Assembly (NCBI GenBank): GCA_034003325.1
Contig: JAVEYW010000020.1
Coordinates: 1 to 64,000, forward strand
Direction: 5' to 3'
Length of the DNA: 64,000 nt
Origin: Desulfobacterales bacterium
Lineage (GTDB): Bacteria; Desulfobacterota; Desulfobacteria; Desulfobacterales; JAFDDL01
A program made the position numbers and the translations under genes. Below, one piece after another: positions 55,956 through 64,000 of this stretch. Numbering within the stretch: the stretch's first letter is position 1; each line of letters starts with the position of its first letter. The notes beneath the pieces were generated by a model. That model made no database searches. It worked only from the letters and a program-made list of their open reading frames with translations, and was not told the DNA's origin.

Positions 55956-57164
55956 TTAATTGATAACAGACGCCATGGTGAATATGGGCAGATACATGGC
56001 AATAACGAGCCCACCGATGGTGACCCCCAGAAATACGAGCATAAACGGCTCGATCAGAGAGGTCAGGTTTTCAACCGCCTGATCCACTTCGTCATCATAA
56101 AAATCGGCGATCTTATTCAACATGGTATCCAGCGCACCCGTCGACTCCCCTACCGCGATCATTTGGCAGACCATGCTGGGAAAAACACCGCTTTCAATCA
56201 GGGGGTCCGCCATGGTTCGACCTTCGGATATGGCCGCACGGACATTGTAAATGGCATATTCAACCGATTTATTCCCGGCTGTTTTTGCTACAATGTCAAG
56301 CGCTTGAAGAATTGAAACCCCGCTGGTGAGCATGGTTCCCATGGTGCGGGTAAACTTGGCGACGGCAACCTTTCGAATCAGGATGCCGAAAATGGGAAGC
56401 TTTAGAAAGGTTTTATCCAGTAACTCGCGGCCTTTCTTCGTCCGATAAAACCGCTTGTAGGCGAAAATAAAAAGCCCCACAGCAATAATGATATAGAAAA
56501 CATTGGACTTGACGAACTCGCTAAGCATTATTACCAGTTGCGTCGGGGCGGGCAGCTCTCCGCCAAAGTCGGCGAACATGCCTTGAAAAACGGGAATGAC
56601 GAAAACGAGGATAATGACCAAAACAACAACCGCAATGCTTAAGGTTACCGCCGGATATACCATGGCGCCTTTCACTTTACTTTTTAATTTGGCGATTTTT
56701 TCCATATAGGCTGCCAACCGCCTAAGAATGATATCAAGAATACCCCCCGCCTCGCCCGCAGCGATCATGTTCACGAAAAGATCATCAAACTCCTTTGGAA
56801 ATTTTTGCAACGATTCGGCAAGGGTCGACCCGCCTTCCACACTCTCTTTTATTGTTCTGAGAATTTTTTTAAAGCTTTTATTTTCCTGCTGTGCCTGAAG
56901 AATGTCCAGGCACTGAATAATAGGGAGTCCCGCGTCTATCATGGTGGAAAACTGCCGGGCAAAAAGAATAATATCCTTTTGAGTTACCTTGGGTTGAAAA
57001 AATGCGACATTCTCAAAAAGATCTTTCGGCTTTTTCTTGATCTTTGAGGGTGTAACATGCATTCGGGTTAGGTTGGCACGAACAGCATCTTCGCTCAGTG
57101 CTTCCATTTCACCCTTTTGAACCTCATTTTTTCTGTTTTTCCCCACCCATAAATAAACCGGCAT
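55956..57164 (-). CDS. pilC: Type IV pilus inner-membrane platform protein PilC (GspF family)
   Basis: The platform protein that couples pilus ATPases to pilin assembly. The 402-residue protein has two T2SSF domains (about 70-190 and 270-395) with FARQFSTMIDAGLPIIQCL and FTRTMGTMLTSGVSILQALDI. Three membrane helices and the C-terminal IVIAMYLPIF-like IGGLVIAMYLPIFTM segment complete it. GGAGGCGAC precedes the ATG. pilB and pilT are not in the window. Confidence 0.95.
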   Translation of the reverse strand: MPVYLWVGKNRKNEVQKGEMEALSEDAVRANLTRMHVTPSKIKKKPKDLFENVAFFQPKVTQKDIILFARQFSTMIDAGLPIIQCLDILQAQQENKSFKKILRTIKESVEGGSTLAESLQKFPKEFDDLFVNMIAAGEAGGILDIILRRLAAYMEKIAKLKSKVKGAMVYPAVTLSIAVVVLVIILVFVIPVFQGMFADFGGELPAPTQLVIMLSEFVKSNVFYIIIAVGLFIFAYKRFYRTKKGRELLDKTFLKLPIFGILIRKVAVAKFTRTMGTMLTSGVSILQALDIVAKTAGNKSVEYAIYNVRAAISEGRTMADPLIESGVFPSMVCQMIAVGESTGALDTMLNKIADFYDDEVDQAVENLTSLIEPFMLVFLGVTIGGLVIAMYLPIFTMASVIN

Positions 57165-57386
57165 GTCGCCTCCTAATAATGATTCGTTTCTTCCATCACC
57201 GCAGAATGTCAGTCAGCATAAGGTATTATCGGAAAGCTCACGTAATTACCGCCACTCAAAACAACTATCCATTTGGAAAAGGCTTTTTCTTCCACCGTAT
57301 GTTTATCGGCTTTCGCCATACAACACTTGAAAATTCCGGGCAAAGAGTCAATAGATAATTGAAACCGTTTCATTAAATTCAAACCA

Positions 57387-58319
57387 TCAAGCAATATAAA
57401 ATGTTCCCCGAGGCATCTCTTTTTGACTCACCACCTTTTTTGATAGCAGGGGCGCCAGATATCGGTGCGCTTGCGCCTCCGAAATATCAAGCATTTTGGA
57501 AATATCCGCCAAGGTGCAGGGCCTTCGCCGGATAGCGGCCAATAAGCGCCCGGGGATGTCTTCCAAAGCACCGCCTGAACAAGGGGCGGCGGAAAGCGGC
57601 GCAATTAATTCGGTCTTGTGAATACACGCCGCTATTCGGGCCATCCCCTCCCGATCAAGGGGCTCAACCCATTTTTCGGTTCCTGGGCGATCAAGCGTAT
57701 TTAATTGAACCCTATCCGGCCGAAGACGATCGACAACCTCCTGAATCCGTCTCACTTCATCCGCCCCATCATTCAAGCCGGGGACCAGAAAAACTTCCAC
57801 CCAGAGCCGGCCTGAAAATTCTTTTCTTAAGGCAAAAAGTCCATCCAGAACAGCAGAAAGATTCAACTGCGGATGCGGCCGGTTGATCTGTCGAAAGATC
57901 GCTTCGGACGCCGCATCCACGGATGCAATCACCAAATCGATGCCGGTAACCTGCGCTCGAACGCTTTGTTGGTAAAAAAGCGTCCCGTTTGTCAATAACG
58001 CTGTTTTATATTTTGGAAAGCGGCCGTTGATAAATTGGATGATATCGGCAAGCCCGCTATGCAACGTTGGCTCCCCCGCGCCTGAAAAAGTGACAACATC
58101 CAGTTCCGGCTCATTTTTCAGGAAGGAATGAAGCTCTTCCTGCAAGCGGTCAACCGGCACATATTCCTTCTGCGTCAGAGTCAGGTGTGTTGTTTTGCCG
58201 CACTCGCAATAAACACAATCCAACGAGCACGTTTTATGAGGCATTAAATCGACGCCCAGCGACCGTCCAAGCCGCCGGGAGGGAACCGGTCCGAATAGAT
58301 ATTGATAGTCCCTTGTCAC
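57387..58319 (-). CDS. Radical SAM protein with C-terminal winged helix
   Basis: A 310-residue radical SAM enzyme (COG0731-like). The cluster motif is CSLDCVYC (about 32-39), followed by a further Cys in ECGK. The SAM site GAGEPTLHSG lies near 80-89. A C-terminal winged helix (TLADISKMLDISEAQAHRYLAPL) suggests regulation or nucleic acid binding. The start is probably a GTG at 58319 with a weak ribosome-binding site. Reaction unknown; the fold group includes tRNA-wybutosine and activase-like members. Confidence 0.85.
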   Translation of the reverse strand: MTRDYQYLFGPVPSRRLGRSLGVDLMPHKTCSLDCVYCECGKTTHLTLTQKEYVPVDRLQEELHSFLKNEPELDVVTFSGAGEPTLHSGLADIIQFINGRFPKYKTALLTNGTLFYQQSVRAQVTGIDLVIASVDAASEAIFRQINRPHPQLNLSAVLDGLFALRKEFSGRLWVEVFLVPGLNDGADEVRRIQEVVDRLRPDRVQLNTLDRPGTEKWVEPLDREGMARIAACIHKTELIAPLSAAPCSGGALEDIPGRLLAAIRRRPCTLADISKMLDISEAQAHRYLAPLLSKKVVSQKEMPRGTFYIA

Positions 58320-58610
58320 TGGTCGAGAAACCCCTTTAGCGTAATATGTATCATTAATACCAACAAAAACGAACCGTTAATTTATAGGCACAATCGGTGT
58401 TCAAGTCAAACGTTTTCCCGGCATGTTAACCAATCGCTCGGTGTCACATGTAGGAAAGCCCTTATGAAGGCACAAGGGCGATGCAACATATTTTGCTTGA
58501 TAAACAAGGTGTTATGGAATATAGTACTGTTTTTTGGCCGAACAGACCAGTTGATCGGGCCATGTTTCCACGCCAAAACAATGCGTTGTAAGGATTTGGA
58601 CAAGGCAGTC

Positions 58611-61361
58611 ATGACCAGAAAATCGCCACCGGAAAAAGAAAAACACCAGACGGTTATTACCACGCATATGAACGCTGATTTTGACGCGCTGTCCTCCATG
58701 TTGGCCGCTCAAAAGCTATATCCCGATGCTCGAATTGTATTTCCTAGCTCTCAGGAGAAAAATCTTCGTAACTTTTTTATAAAATCAATGGTTTATTTAT
58801 ATAACATTATCGATATAAAAGACATCGACCCGCAACAGATTACGACACTCGTGCTCGTGGACACCCGGCAACCCGGCCGCATTGGCCCGTTGGCATCCGT
58901 TTTGGAAAAGCCGGGCCTTAAAATTCATATTTACGACCACCACCCCAATATGACCGGTGATATCCAAGGACATTACGAGGTGATCCGGCCGACAGGGGCC
59001 ACCATTACGATACTCACCGATATCATAAAAGCAAAAGGGATTGACATCACTCCGGAAGAAGCCACCATCATGTGCCTCGGCCTCTATGAGGACACCGGTT
59101 CGTTTACCTTTTCCTCGACAACCGAAGCGGATTTCTTGGCTGCCGCCCTTTTGCTGTCAAAAGGCGCCAATCTCAATATCGTATCGGATATGATCGCCCG
59201 GGAGATAAGTCCGCAACAGTTGGAAATGCTTAATGAAATGTTTCAGAGCGTCACCCATTATCATATCAACGGCGTTGAGGTCGCTGTCGCGACTGTAACC
59301 AGCCCCGACTACGTGCCGGATTTTGCTTTTCTCGTTCACAAGATGATCAAAATTGAAAATTACGACGTTATCTTTGCCGTGGCGGCCATGGGCAATAAAA
59401 TTTATATAGTGGCTCGCAGCCGAATTCCCGAAGTAGATGTTGGGGCCATCATGAAAAACTTCGGCGGCGGCGGACACGCGGCGGCCGCTTCGGCCAACTT
59501 GAAAGAGATGACCCTGGCGCAGGCAGAACAACTGCTGGTGAAAGTGCTTTTTGACAACGTTCGATCCCAGCGATTTGCCCGGGATCTGATGAGTTCCCCC
59601 GCCATCATGGTGGATACATCCGTTACCTGCAGGGACGCCAAGGAGTTTTTGAGGCGATATAACATCAATGCCCTCGTTGTCACCGAAAAACACAGCGGCG
59701 GGGAGCAACTTGCCGGATATATTACCCGGCAAGTTATCGAAAAAGCCATTTTTCATGCGCTCGACGACGTTCCCGTCGGAGAGTATATGATGACGGATGT
59801 GGCTTATGTCGGCCCCGAAGCCGATTTGTCGGAAGTTCAGTCCAAAATTATTGAAAATAAACAGCGTGTGTTGCCCGTCATTGAGGGGGACACCATTACA
59901 GGTGTCATTACGAGAACCGATCTCCTCAATATCCTCGTTCGAAGCGAGCAGCTCACAAAGAGCCGGTTTCGGGATCCGATTCAGGAACCGGTACCCGCCA
60001 GAACCCGAAATATCGGCAAATTCATGCAAGAGCGATTATCCCTTCGTCTGCTGGAAATGTTAACCGATATCGGCCGAACTGCGGATGAAATCGGGGTCAA
60101 TGTCTTTGTTGTGGGCGGTTTCGTTCGGGATCTTTTTCTTTACAGGCCCAATGAGGACATCGATATCGTCATAGAGGGCGACGGCATCGCTTTTGCCAAA
60201 AAATTTGCGTCTGCGGCCGGCGTTAGAATCCATACACATGCCAAGTTCGGCACGGCAGTCATTATCTATCCGGACGGGTTTAAACTGGATGTGGCCTCCG
60301 CCCGGCTTGAGTACTACCAGTTTCCAGCCGCCCTTCCCATCGTTGAAATGGGCTCCATCAAGATGGATCTGTTCCGAAGGGATTTCACCATTAACACTTT
60401 ATCCATTCAGCTGAACCAAAGCCATTTCGGCCTACTGGTCGACTTTTTTTCCGCTCAAAAGGACCTTAAGGAAAAAGTGATCCGCGTATTGCATAATTTA
60501 AGTTTCGTTGAGGATCCGACCCGTGTTTTCCGCGCCATCCGCTTTGAGCAACGGTTCGGCTTCAGTATTGGCAAGCTCACCTCCGGTCTTATCGAAAACG
60601 CCGTTAAGATGGACTTTTTTAAACGGCTCAGCGGCCGACGGGTCTTTTCCGAGTTGCGGCTTATTCTGGAAGAAGACACCCCCTCCCTCGCGGTGATTCG
60701 GCTTAACGATTATAACCTGCTCAGCGTTATTCATTCCTCGATCAGGCTGACCAAAGACCTTATCGGTTTGTTCAATTCCGTAAAAAAAGTTGTGTCCTGG
60801 TATGATCTGCTGTTTCTCGAAGAACCGCTGATGAGATGGGTTGTTTATTTTCTGGCATTGATTCGGCATTGCGACCGGAAAACCACGATAGAGATTTGCT
60901 CACGATTCGATTTGCCGCAACAGGACAAAACCCTCTTCGAGGGCATTCGGTTTGATGCAGAAAGGTGCCTGCTTTCCCTGGAACGTAAGTTGCCGGTAAA
61001 AAACAGCACGCTGTATCGAAAACTCAGCGGCTTTAAAAATGAGCTGCTGCTTTTCATGATGGCGGCCACACGGCAGGAAAAGGTCAAACGCTCAATCTCA
61101 TACTTTTTCACCCAACTTAGAAAGGTAGCCCCTGAGATACGAGGCCAGGATTTTATCGACATGGGATATAAGCCAGGCCCGGTTTTCAAAGAGGTCTTAC
61201 AAGCCGTGCTCGATGCCAAGCTCGACGGCCGGCTAAAATCGAGGAAAGATGAGTTGGCGTTCGCCAAAGCGCGGCTATCCTGGACACTGTCCAAAAGCAG
61301 CAATGCGGTCTGCCCAAAAAACCACCCGCCGCCTAACGTTTCAGGCGGAACTTCAACTTGA
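58611..61361 (+). CDS. DHH-CBS-poly(A) polymerase/tRNA nucleotidyltransferase fusion
   Basis: A 916-residue protein with three parts. A DHH/DHHA1 phosphoesterase part (about 15-310) has NADFDALSS, VLVDTRQPGR, YDHHPN and GGGGHAAAAS. A CBS pair (about 320-450) follows. The nucleotidyltransferase head (about 490-640) has VVGGFVRDLFLYRPNEDIDIV and is followed by an RNA-binding region (DPTRVFRAIRFEQRFGF). Similar fusions in this phylum and in Aquifex-like bacteria are A-adding or CCA-adding tRNA enzymes. The frame is open from 58302; the ATG at 58611 has AAGG at good spacing. Confidence 0.9.
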   Translation: MTRKSPPEKEKHQTVITTHMNADFDALSSMLAAQKLYPDARIVFPSSQEKNLRNFFIKSMVYLYNIIDIKDIDPQQITTLVLVDTRQPGRIGPLASVLEKPGLKIHIYDHHPNMTGDIQGHYEVIRPTGATITILTDIIKAKGIDITPEEATIMCLGLYEDTGSFTFSSTTEADFLAAALLLSKGANLNIVSDMIAREISPQQLEMLNEMFQSVTHYHINGVEVAVATVTSPDYVPDFAFLVHKMIKIENYDVIFAVAAMGNKIYIVARSRIPEVDVGAIMKNFGGGGHAAAASANLKEMTLAQAEQLLVKVLFDNVRSQRFARDLMSSPAIMVDTSVTCRDAKEFLRRYNINALVVTEKHSGGEQLAGYITRQVIEKAIFHALDDVPVGEYMMTDVAYVGPEADLSEVQSKIIENKQRVLPVIEGDTITGVITRTDLLNILVRSEQLTKSRFRDPIQEPVPARTRNIGKFMQERLSLRLLEMLTDIGRTADEIGVNVFVVGGFVRDLFLYRPNEDIDIVIEGDGIAFAKKFASAAGVRIHTHAKFGTAVIIYPDGFKLDVASARLEYYQFPAALPIVEMGSIKMDLFRRDFTINTLSIQLNQSHFGLLVDFFSAQKDLKEKVIRVLHNLSFVEDPTRVFRAIRFEQRFGFSIGKLTSGLIENAVKMDFFKRLSGRRVFSELRLILEEDTPSLAVIRLNDYNLLSVIHSSIRLTKDLIGLFNSVKKVVSWYDLLFLEEPLMRWVVYFLALIRHCDRKTTIEICSRFDLPQQDKTLFEGIRFDAERCLLSLERKLPVKNSTLYRKLSGFKNELLLFMMAATRQEKVKRSISYFFTQLRKVAPEIRGQDFIDMGYKPGPVFKEVLQAVLDAKLDGRLKSRKDELAFAKARLSWTLSKSSNAVCPKNHPPPNVSGGTST

Positions 61362-61467
61362 TCCCGTGATCGTTATGGTTTATTTAGGAGCGCCGGGTTG
61401 AAAAAAACATCACCCTTGTCCCATAAACATCTCGCGGTTGTTTTCCCGCTAAATCTGGAGAAAAAAC

Positions 61468-62454
61468 ATGGTTTCAAAAAAAAGAATACTGAGCGGCATG
61501 CGGCCCACGGGTCCCCTTCACCTGGGCAATTTGTTGGGCGCACTGAACAACTGGATCGAACTGCAGGAACAAAACGAGTGCTTCTTTTTTGTGGCGGACT
61601 GGCATGCGCTAACCAGTGATTATGAAAATCCTCGCGCCATCAAGGGTAATGTGCGAAATATGATTCTGGACTGGCTCGGCGCGGGATTGTCCCCTGAAAA
61701 AAGCACCTTTTTTGTTCAATCCCATATCAAAGAACATGCCGAGCTGTTTCTGATTCTTTCCATGATCACACCGATTCCTTGGTTAGAGAGAAATCCAACC
61801 TATAAAGACCAGATCGTACAATTAAATAATAAGGATTTATCTACGTTCGGCTTTCTCGGATATCCCGTGCTGCAGGCAGCAGATATTATCATGTACAAAG
61901 CCAATGCCGTGCCGGTTGGCATCGACCAGGTGCCTCATGTTGAAATTACGAGGGAAATCGCCAGGCGCTTTAACTTTCTTTATGGCGAGGTGTTTCCGGA
62001 GCCCGAATCGATTCTCACCGAAACGCCCAAAATACTTGGACTTGACCGCCGAAAAATGAGCAAAAGTTACCACAACGCTATTTACCTGTCAGACACCCCC
62101 GAGCAAATCCGCCAAAAAGTCGGGGAAATGATTACGGACCCACAGCGAATGCGCCGAAAAGACCCCGGAAATCCGGATGTTTGTAATGTATTTGAGTTTC
62201 ATAAAAGATACAGTGAGCCTCCCCTTATCGCCCGGGTCAATCAAGAATGCCGCACCGCAAAAATCGGCTGCGTAGACTGCAAACGGATGATGGCAAATAA
62301 CCTGATTGCCGCCTTGGCGCCGATTCGCGAAAAGCGCATCTACTATGAGACCAATCCGGATCTCCTTGAGGATATCATCAAGGCTGGGAATAAAAAAGCC
62401 AGAGTGGTCGCACAGCAAACCATGGCGGATGTACGGCATGCCATGAACATCTAA
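61468..62454 (+). CDS. trpS: Tryptophanyl-tRNA synthetase
   Basis: Class I synthetase charging tRNA-Trp. The 328-residue protein has the HIGH-type motif PLHLGNLLG (about 16-24), ADWHALTSDY, GVDQVPH-like VGIDQVPHVEITR and the KMSKS motif in DRRKMSKSYHN (about 194-204). Length is normal. GGAGAAAAAAC precedes the ATG. It is followed by scpA with a 26-base gap. Confidence 0.97.
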   Translation: MVSKKRILSGMRPTGPLHLGNLLGALNNWIELQEQNECFFFVADWHALTSDYENPRAIKGNVRNMILDWLGAGLSPEKSTFFVQSHIKEHAELFLILSMITPIPWLERNPTYKDQIVQLNNKDLSTFGFLGYPVLQAADIIMYKANAVPVGIDQVPHVEITREIARRFNFLYGEVFPEPESILTETPKILGLDRRKMSKSYHNAIYLSDTPEQIRQKVGEMITDPQRMRRKDPGNPDVCNVFEFHKRYSEPPLIARVNQECRTAKIGCVDCKRMMANNLIAALAPIREKRIYYETNPDLLEDIIKAGNKKARVVAQQTMADVRHAMNI

Positions 62455-62480
62455 ATACAGGCGGACTGAATCATTGCGAC

Positions 62481-63239
62481 ATGGCGATTGATTTCAACAG
62501 CGAGGAAGACAATGAGCCTTCGGATGGCCTGCCCTACCAGGTAAAACTGGAGCAGGTATTCGAAGGCCCCATGGACCTGTTGATCCATCTTATCAAAAAA
62601 AACGAGGTGGATATTTACGACATTCCGATCGCGTTGATTACGGATCAGTTTTTGGCCTATATAAATTTCATAAAATCCCTCAATATTGATTTGGCGGGGG
62701 ACTTTATCGTCATGGCGGCCACCCTGACCCAACTCAAGTCCAAAATGCTGCTGCCGCTTCATGATGCGGACATTGATGAATCAGAAGATCCACGAATGGA
62801 GATCGCCCGGCCGTTATTGGAATACCTTCAAATGAAGTCCGTTGCCGAATCCCTGGGCGAACGCAACCTGCTCGGTGAGCACATTTTCACTCGGCCCTTT
62901 TGCGGCGACGCGGCGCTGCCGATCGACAACGAGCAGGAAATCATTCAGGTCGGCCTGTTCGAACTTATTGATGCATTCCAAAAAATAATCGAAAAAGCAC
63001 CCGAAGGCCACCGCATCGATTTGAGCGAGGAGCGCATTTCAATAAAAGATAAAATCGCACAAATTATCGACATACTTGAAGAAAAAAGCACTCTTACGCT
63101 GGAGGAACTGTTTACGGCGCCTCCCGGAAAACGCGAAATCATCATTACGTTTCTGGCTGTTCTTGAGATGGTGAAGTTGTCTTTGATCACCATCGCACAG
63201 CATGTGCAAAGCGGTATCATCCGTCTGTTTTACCAATGA
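62481..63239 (+). CDS. scpA: Segregation and condensation protein A
   Basis: ScpA is the kleisin of the SMC-ScpAB condensin that compacts the chromosome. The 252-residue protein has the N-terminal FEGPMDLLIHLIKKNEVDIYDIPI (about 29-52). YINFIKSLNIDLAGDFIVMAATL and the C-terminal winged helix with FLAVLEMVKL follow. It forms a cluster with scpB, with 110 bases between them. Confidence 0.95.
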   Translation: MAIDFNSEEDNEPSDGLPYQVKLEQVFEGPMDLLIHLIKKNEVDIYDIPIALITDQFLAYINFIKSLNIDLAGDFIVMAATLTQLKSKMLLPLHDADIDESEDPRMEIARPLLEYLQMKSVAESLGERNLLGEHIFTRPFCGDAALPIDNEQEIIQVGLFELIDAFQKIIEKAPEGHRIDLSEERISIKDKIAQIIDILEEKSTLTLEELFTAPPGKREIIITFLAVLEMVKLSLITIAQHVQSGIIRLFYQ

Positions 63240-63349
63240 TGAGCGCGTGAATGGGCTGACAAAAATCGATTTTTCACCGCTTGATTTCGGAAAGATCGCT
63301 TTTTTTCGCGATCTCAAACTCTCAACGCACAACGCCCAACTGGTTTTTA

Positions 63350-63922
63350 ATGGAAGATATCAAAAACATCATCGAAAGCCTACTATTTGTCGCGGACGCA
63401 CCGTTATCCGTTGATCGCCTGAAGCAAATTTTAAATATGGCCGATGGAAAAGAAATTCGACTCGCACTGGAAGCATTAACCACCGAATACGAGACCCGCA
63501 AAGGCGGAATTTATATTAGCGAAGTGGCCGGCGGACACCAAATTCGCACCCGCCCGGCCTACAGCGAATGGATCAAGCGACTGCTCAAGCCCAATCCCGT
63601 CCGGCTCAGCCAGCCCGCCCTGGAAACCCTCGCCATCATTGCCTATAAGCAGCCCATCATTCGAGCGGATATTGAACATCTGCGAGGCGTTGATTGCGGC
63701 GGTGTACTGAGAATGCTAATGGAAAAAAAACTCGTCAAGGTGCTAGGTCGAAAGGAAATTCCGGGAAGACCGCTTATTTATGCCACCACCAAACAGTTTT
63801 TAGCGGTGTTCGATCTCAAGGATCTAAAAGCGCTGCCGACAGCGAACGAAATCGAAGCGATGGGAAAACGAAGCGAAACAACTGAAGCATCCACACCTTT
63901 GCCGTTCAAGGTGACAGAGTAA
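63350..63922 (+). CDS. scpB: Segregation and condensation protein B
   Basis: ScpB dimerises and binds ScpA in the SMC complex. The 190-residue protein has two winged helices: IIESLLFVADAPLSVDRL near the start, and LSQPALETLAIIAYKQPIIRADIEHLRGVDCGGVLRMLMEK (about 87-127). GRKEIPGRPLIYATTKQFL comes later. The frame is open from 63281, but the ATG at 63350 gives the normal start. Confidence 0.94.
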   Translation: MEDIKNIIESLLFVADAPLSVDRLKQILNMADGKEIRLALEALTTEYETRKGGIYISEVAGGHQIRTRPAYSEWIKRLLKPNPVRLSQPALETLAIIAYKQPIIRADIEHLRGVDCGGVLRMLMEKKLVKVLGRKEIPGRPLIYATTKQFLAVFDLKDLKALPTANEIEAMGKRSETTEASTPLPFKVTE

Positions 63923-63942
63923 ACACCCCCGTTAAAAAACGC

Positions 63943-63972
63943 TTGACTTCAAATCCCTCTGCCCCATATATA
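63943..63972 (+). promoter_or_regulatory. Sigma-70-like promoter at right edge
   Basis: TTGACT (63943-63948) and TATATA (63967-63972) are separated by 18 bases. The transcript would run out of the window. The gene it serves is not visible; no stable RNA can be confirmed in the remaining 28 bases. Confidence 0.5.
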
Positions 63973-64000
63973 AGAGGCGCACGGTGTCATCTCACGACAT

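Noticed and set aside
57165..57386. Minus-strand 61-codon frame between pilC and the radical SAM gene
   Set aside because: No ribosome-binding site, no domain, and it overlaps the radical SAM stop; treated as noncoding.
58302..58610. N-terminal extension of the DHH-CBS fusion
   Set aside because: The frame is open, but the residues before the ATG at 58611 have no domain character and overlap the divergent radical SAM gene start.

Overview
The window looks like a chromosomal segment of a dissimilatory sulfate-reducing bacterium of the Desulfobacterota (former Deltaproteobacteria, close to Desulfobacteraceae). The main evidence is a complete minus-strand dsrABDN locus (38.3-42.5 kb) with a tetraheme class III cytochrome c3 gene beside it. 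Supporting signs are sigma-54 enhancer-binding proteins with PAS domains, hybrid histidine kinases, a CBS/DHH/tRNA nucleotidyltransferase fusion and a corrinoid-linked core-MetE-like protein. No rRNA, tRNA, CRISPR array, transposase or phage gene was recognised, so this is mostly core genome with a few mobile or repeat-derived scars.

Layout. 0.2-3.0 kb: TrkA/TrkH potassium uptake (minus). 3.2-7.6 kb: a PAS/sigma-54 regulator and a UPF0182 membrane protein; between them lies a 3'-terminal fragment of a group II intron (domains V and VI) that supplies the last codons of the UPF0182 gene. 7.9-13.6 kb: THUMP methyltransferase, DUF362 ferredoxin-like protein, SSB, hybrid histidine kinase, a TatA-family protein and a small zinc-ribbon protein. 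13.8-19.1 kb: core-MetE-like protein, corrinoid adenosyltransferase, LeuCD-type dehydratase and LepA. 19.4-25.2 kb: diguanylate cyclase response regulator, GNAT and DUF2156 proteins, and a pqiABC (MCE) operon. 25.3-30.6 kb: an unusual operon of a REC-PAS-kinase with a REC-less sigma-54 activator, then GlnRS. 30.9-36.2 kb: Memo-family protein, Hsp33, molybdenum cofactor genes (mogA, mobA, moaE-like, moaC) and MltA. 36.4-45.8 kb: the sulfate-respiration neighbourhood with tatBC, cytochrome c3, dsrABDN, an unknown protein, a TPR protein and a tandem UspA. 46.3-54.4 kb: YhbY, a PlsC-like acyltransferase coupled to a 615-residue unknown protein, a kinase/OmpR-type regulator pair, and pabA with a pabB-pabC fusion. 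54.6-63.9 kb: PilS-like kinase, PilC, a radical SAM protein, the DHH-CBS-nucleotidyltransferase fusion, TrpS and ScpA/ScpB. The right edge carries a sigma-70-like promoter reading out of the window.

How the parts fit. DsrAB reduces sulfite in the cytoplasm, DsrD is its small activator, and DsrN is a siroheme amidase homologue that would supply the amidated cofactor. TatBC and the periplasmic cytochrome c3 next door serve the export and electron-transfer side of respiration. The molybdenum cofactor genes would support formate dehydrogenases or similar enzymes. The corrinoid adenosyltransferase and the core-MetE protein point to corrinoid one-carbon metabolism.

The least expected signals are not ordinary genes. 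One is a family of about 110-nt structured repeats, three full copies plus one partial, mostly placed directly after stop codons and with compensatory changes in their hairpins. Another is the solo group II intron tail with a sigma-54-like promoter aimed at it. Others are hairpins placed between dsrB and dsrD, before pabA and before lepA, and two large unrecognised proteins (42850-44061 and 47572-49419). Domain assignments rest on motif recognition by eye, with no database search.
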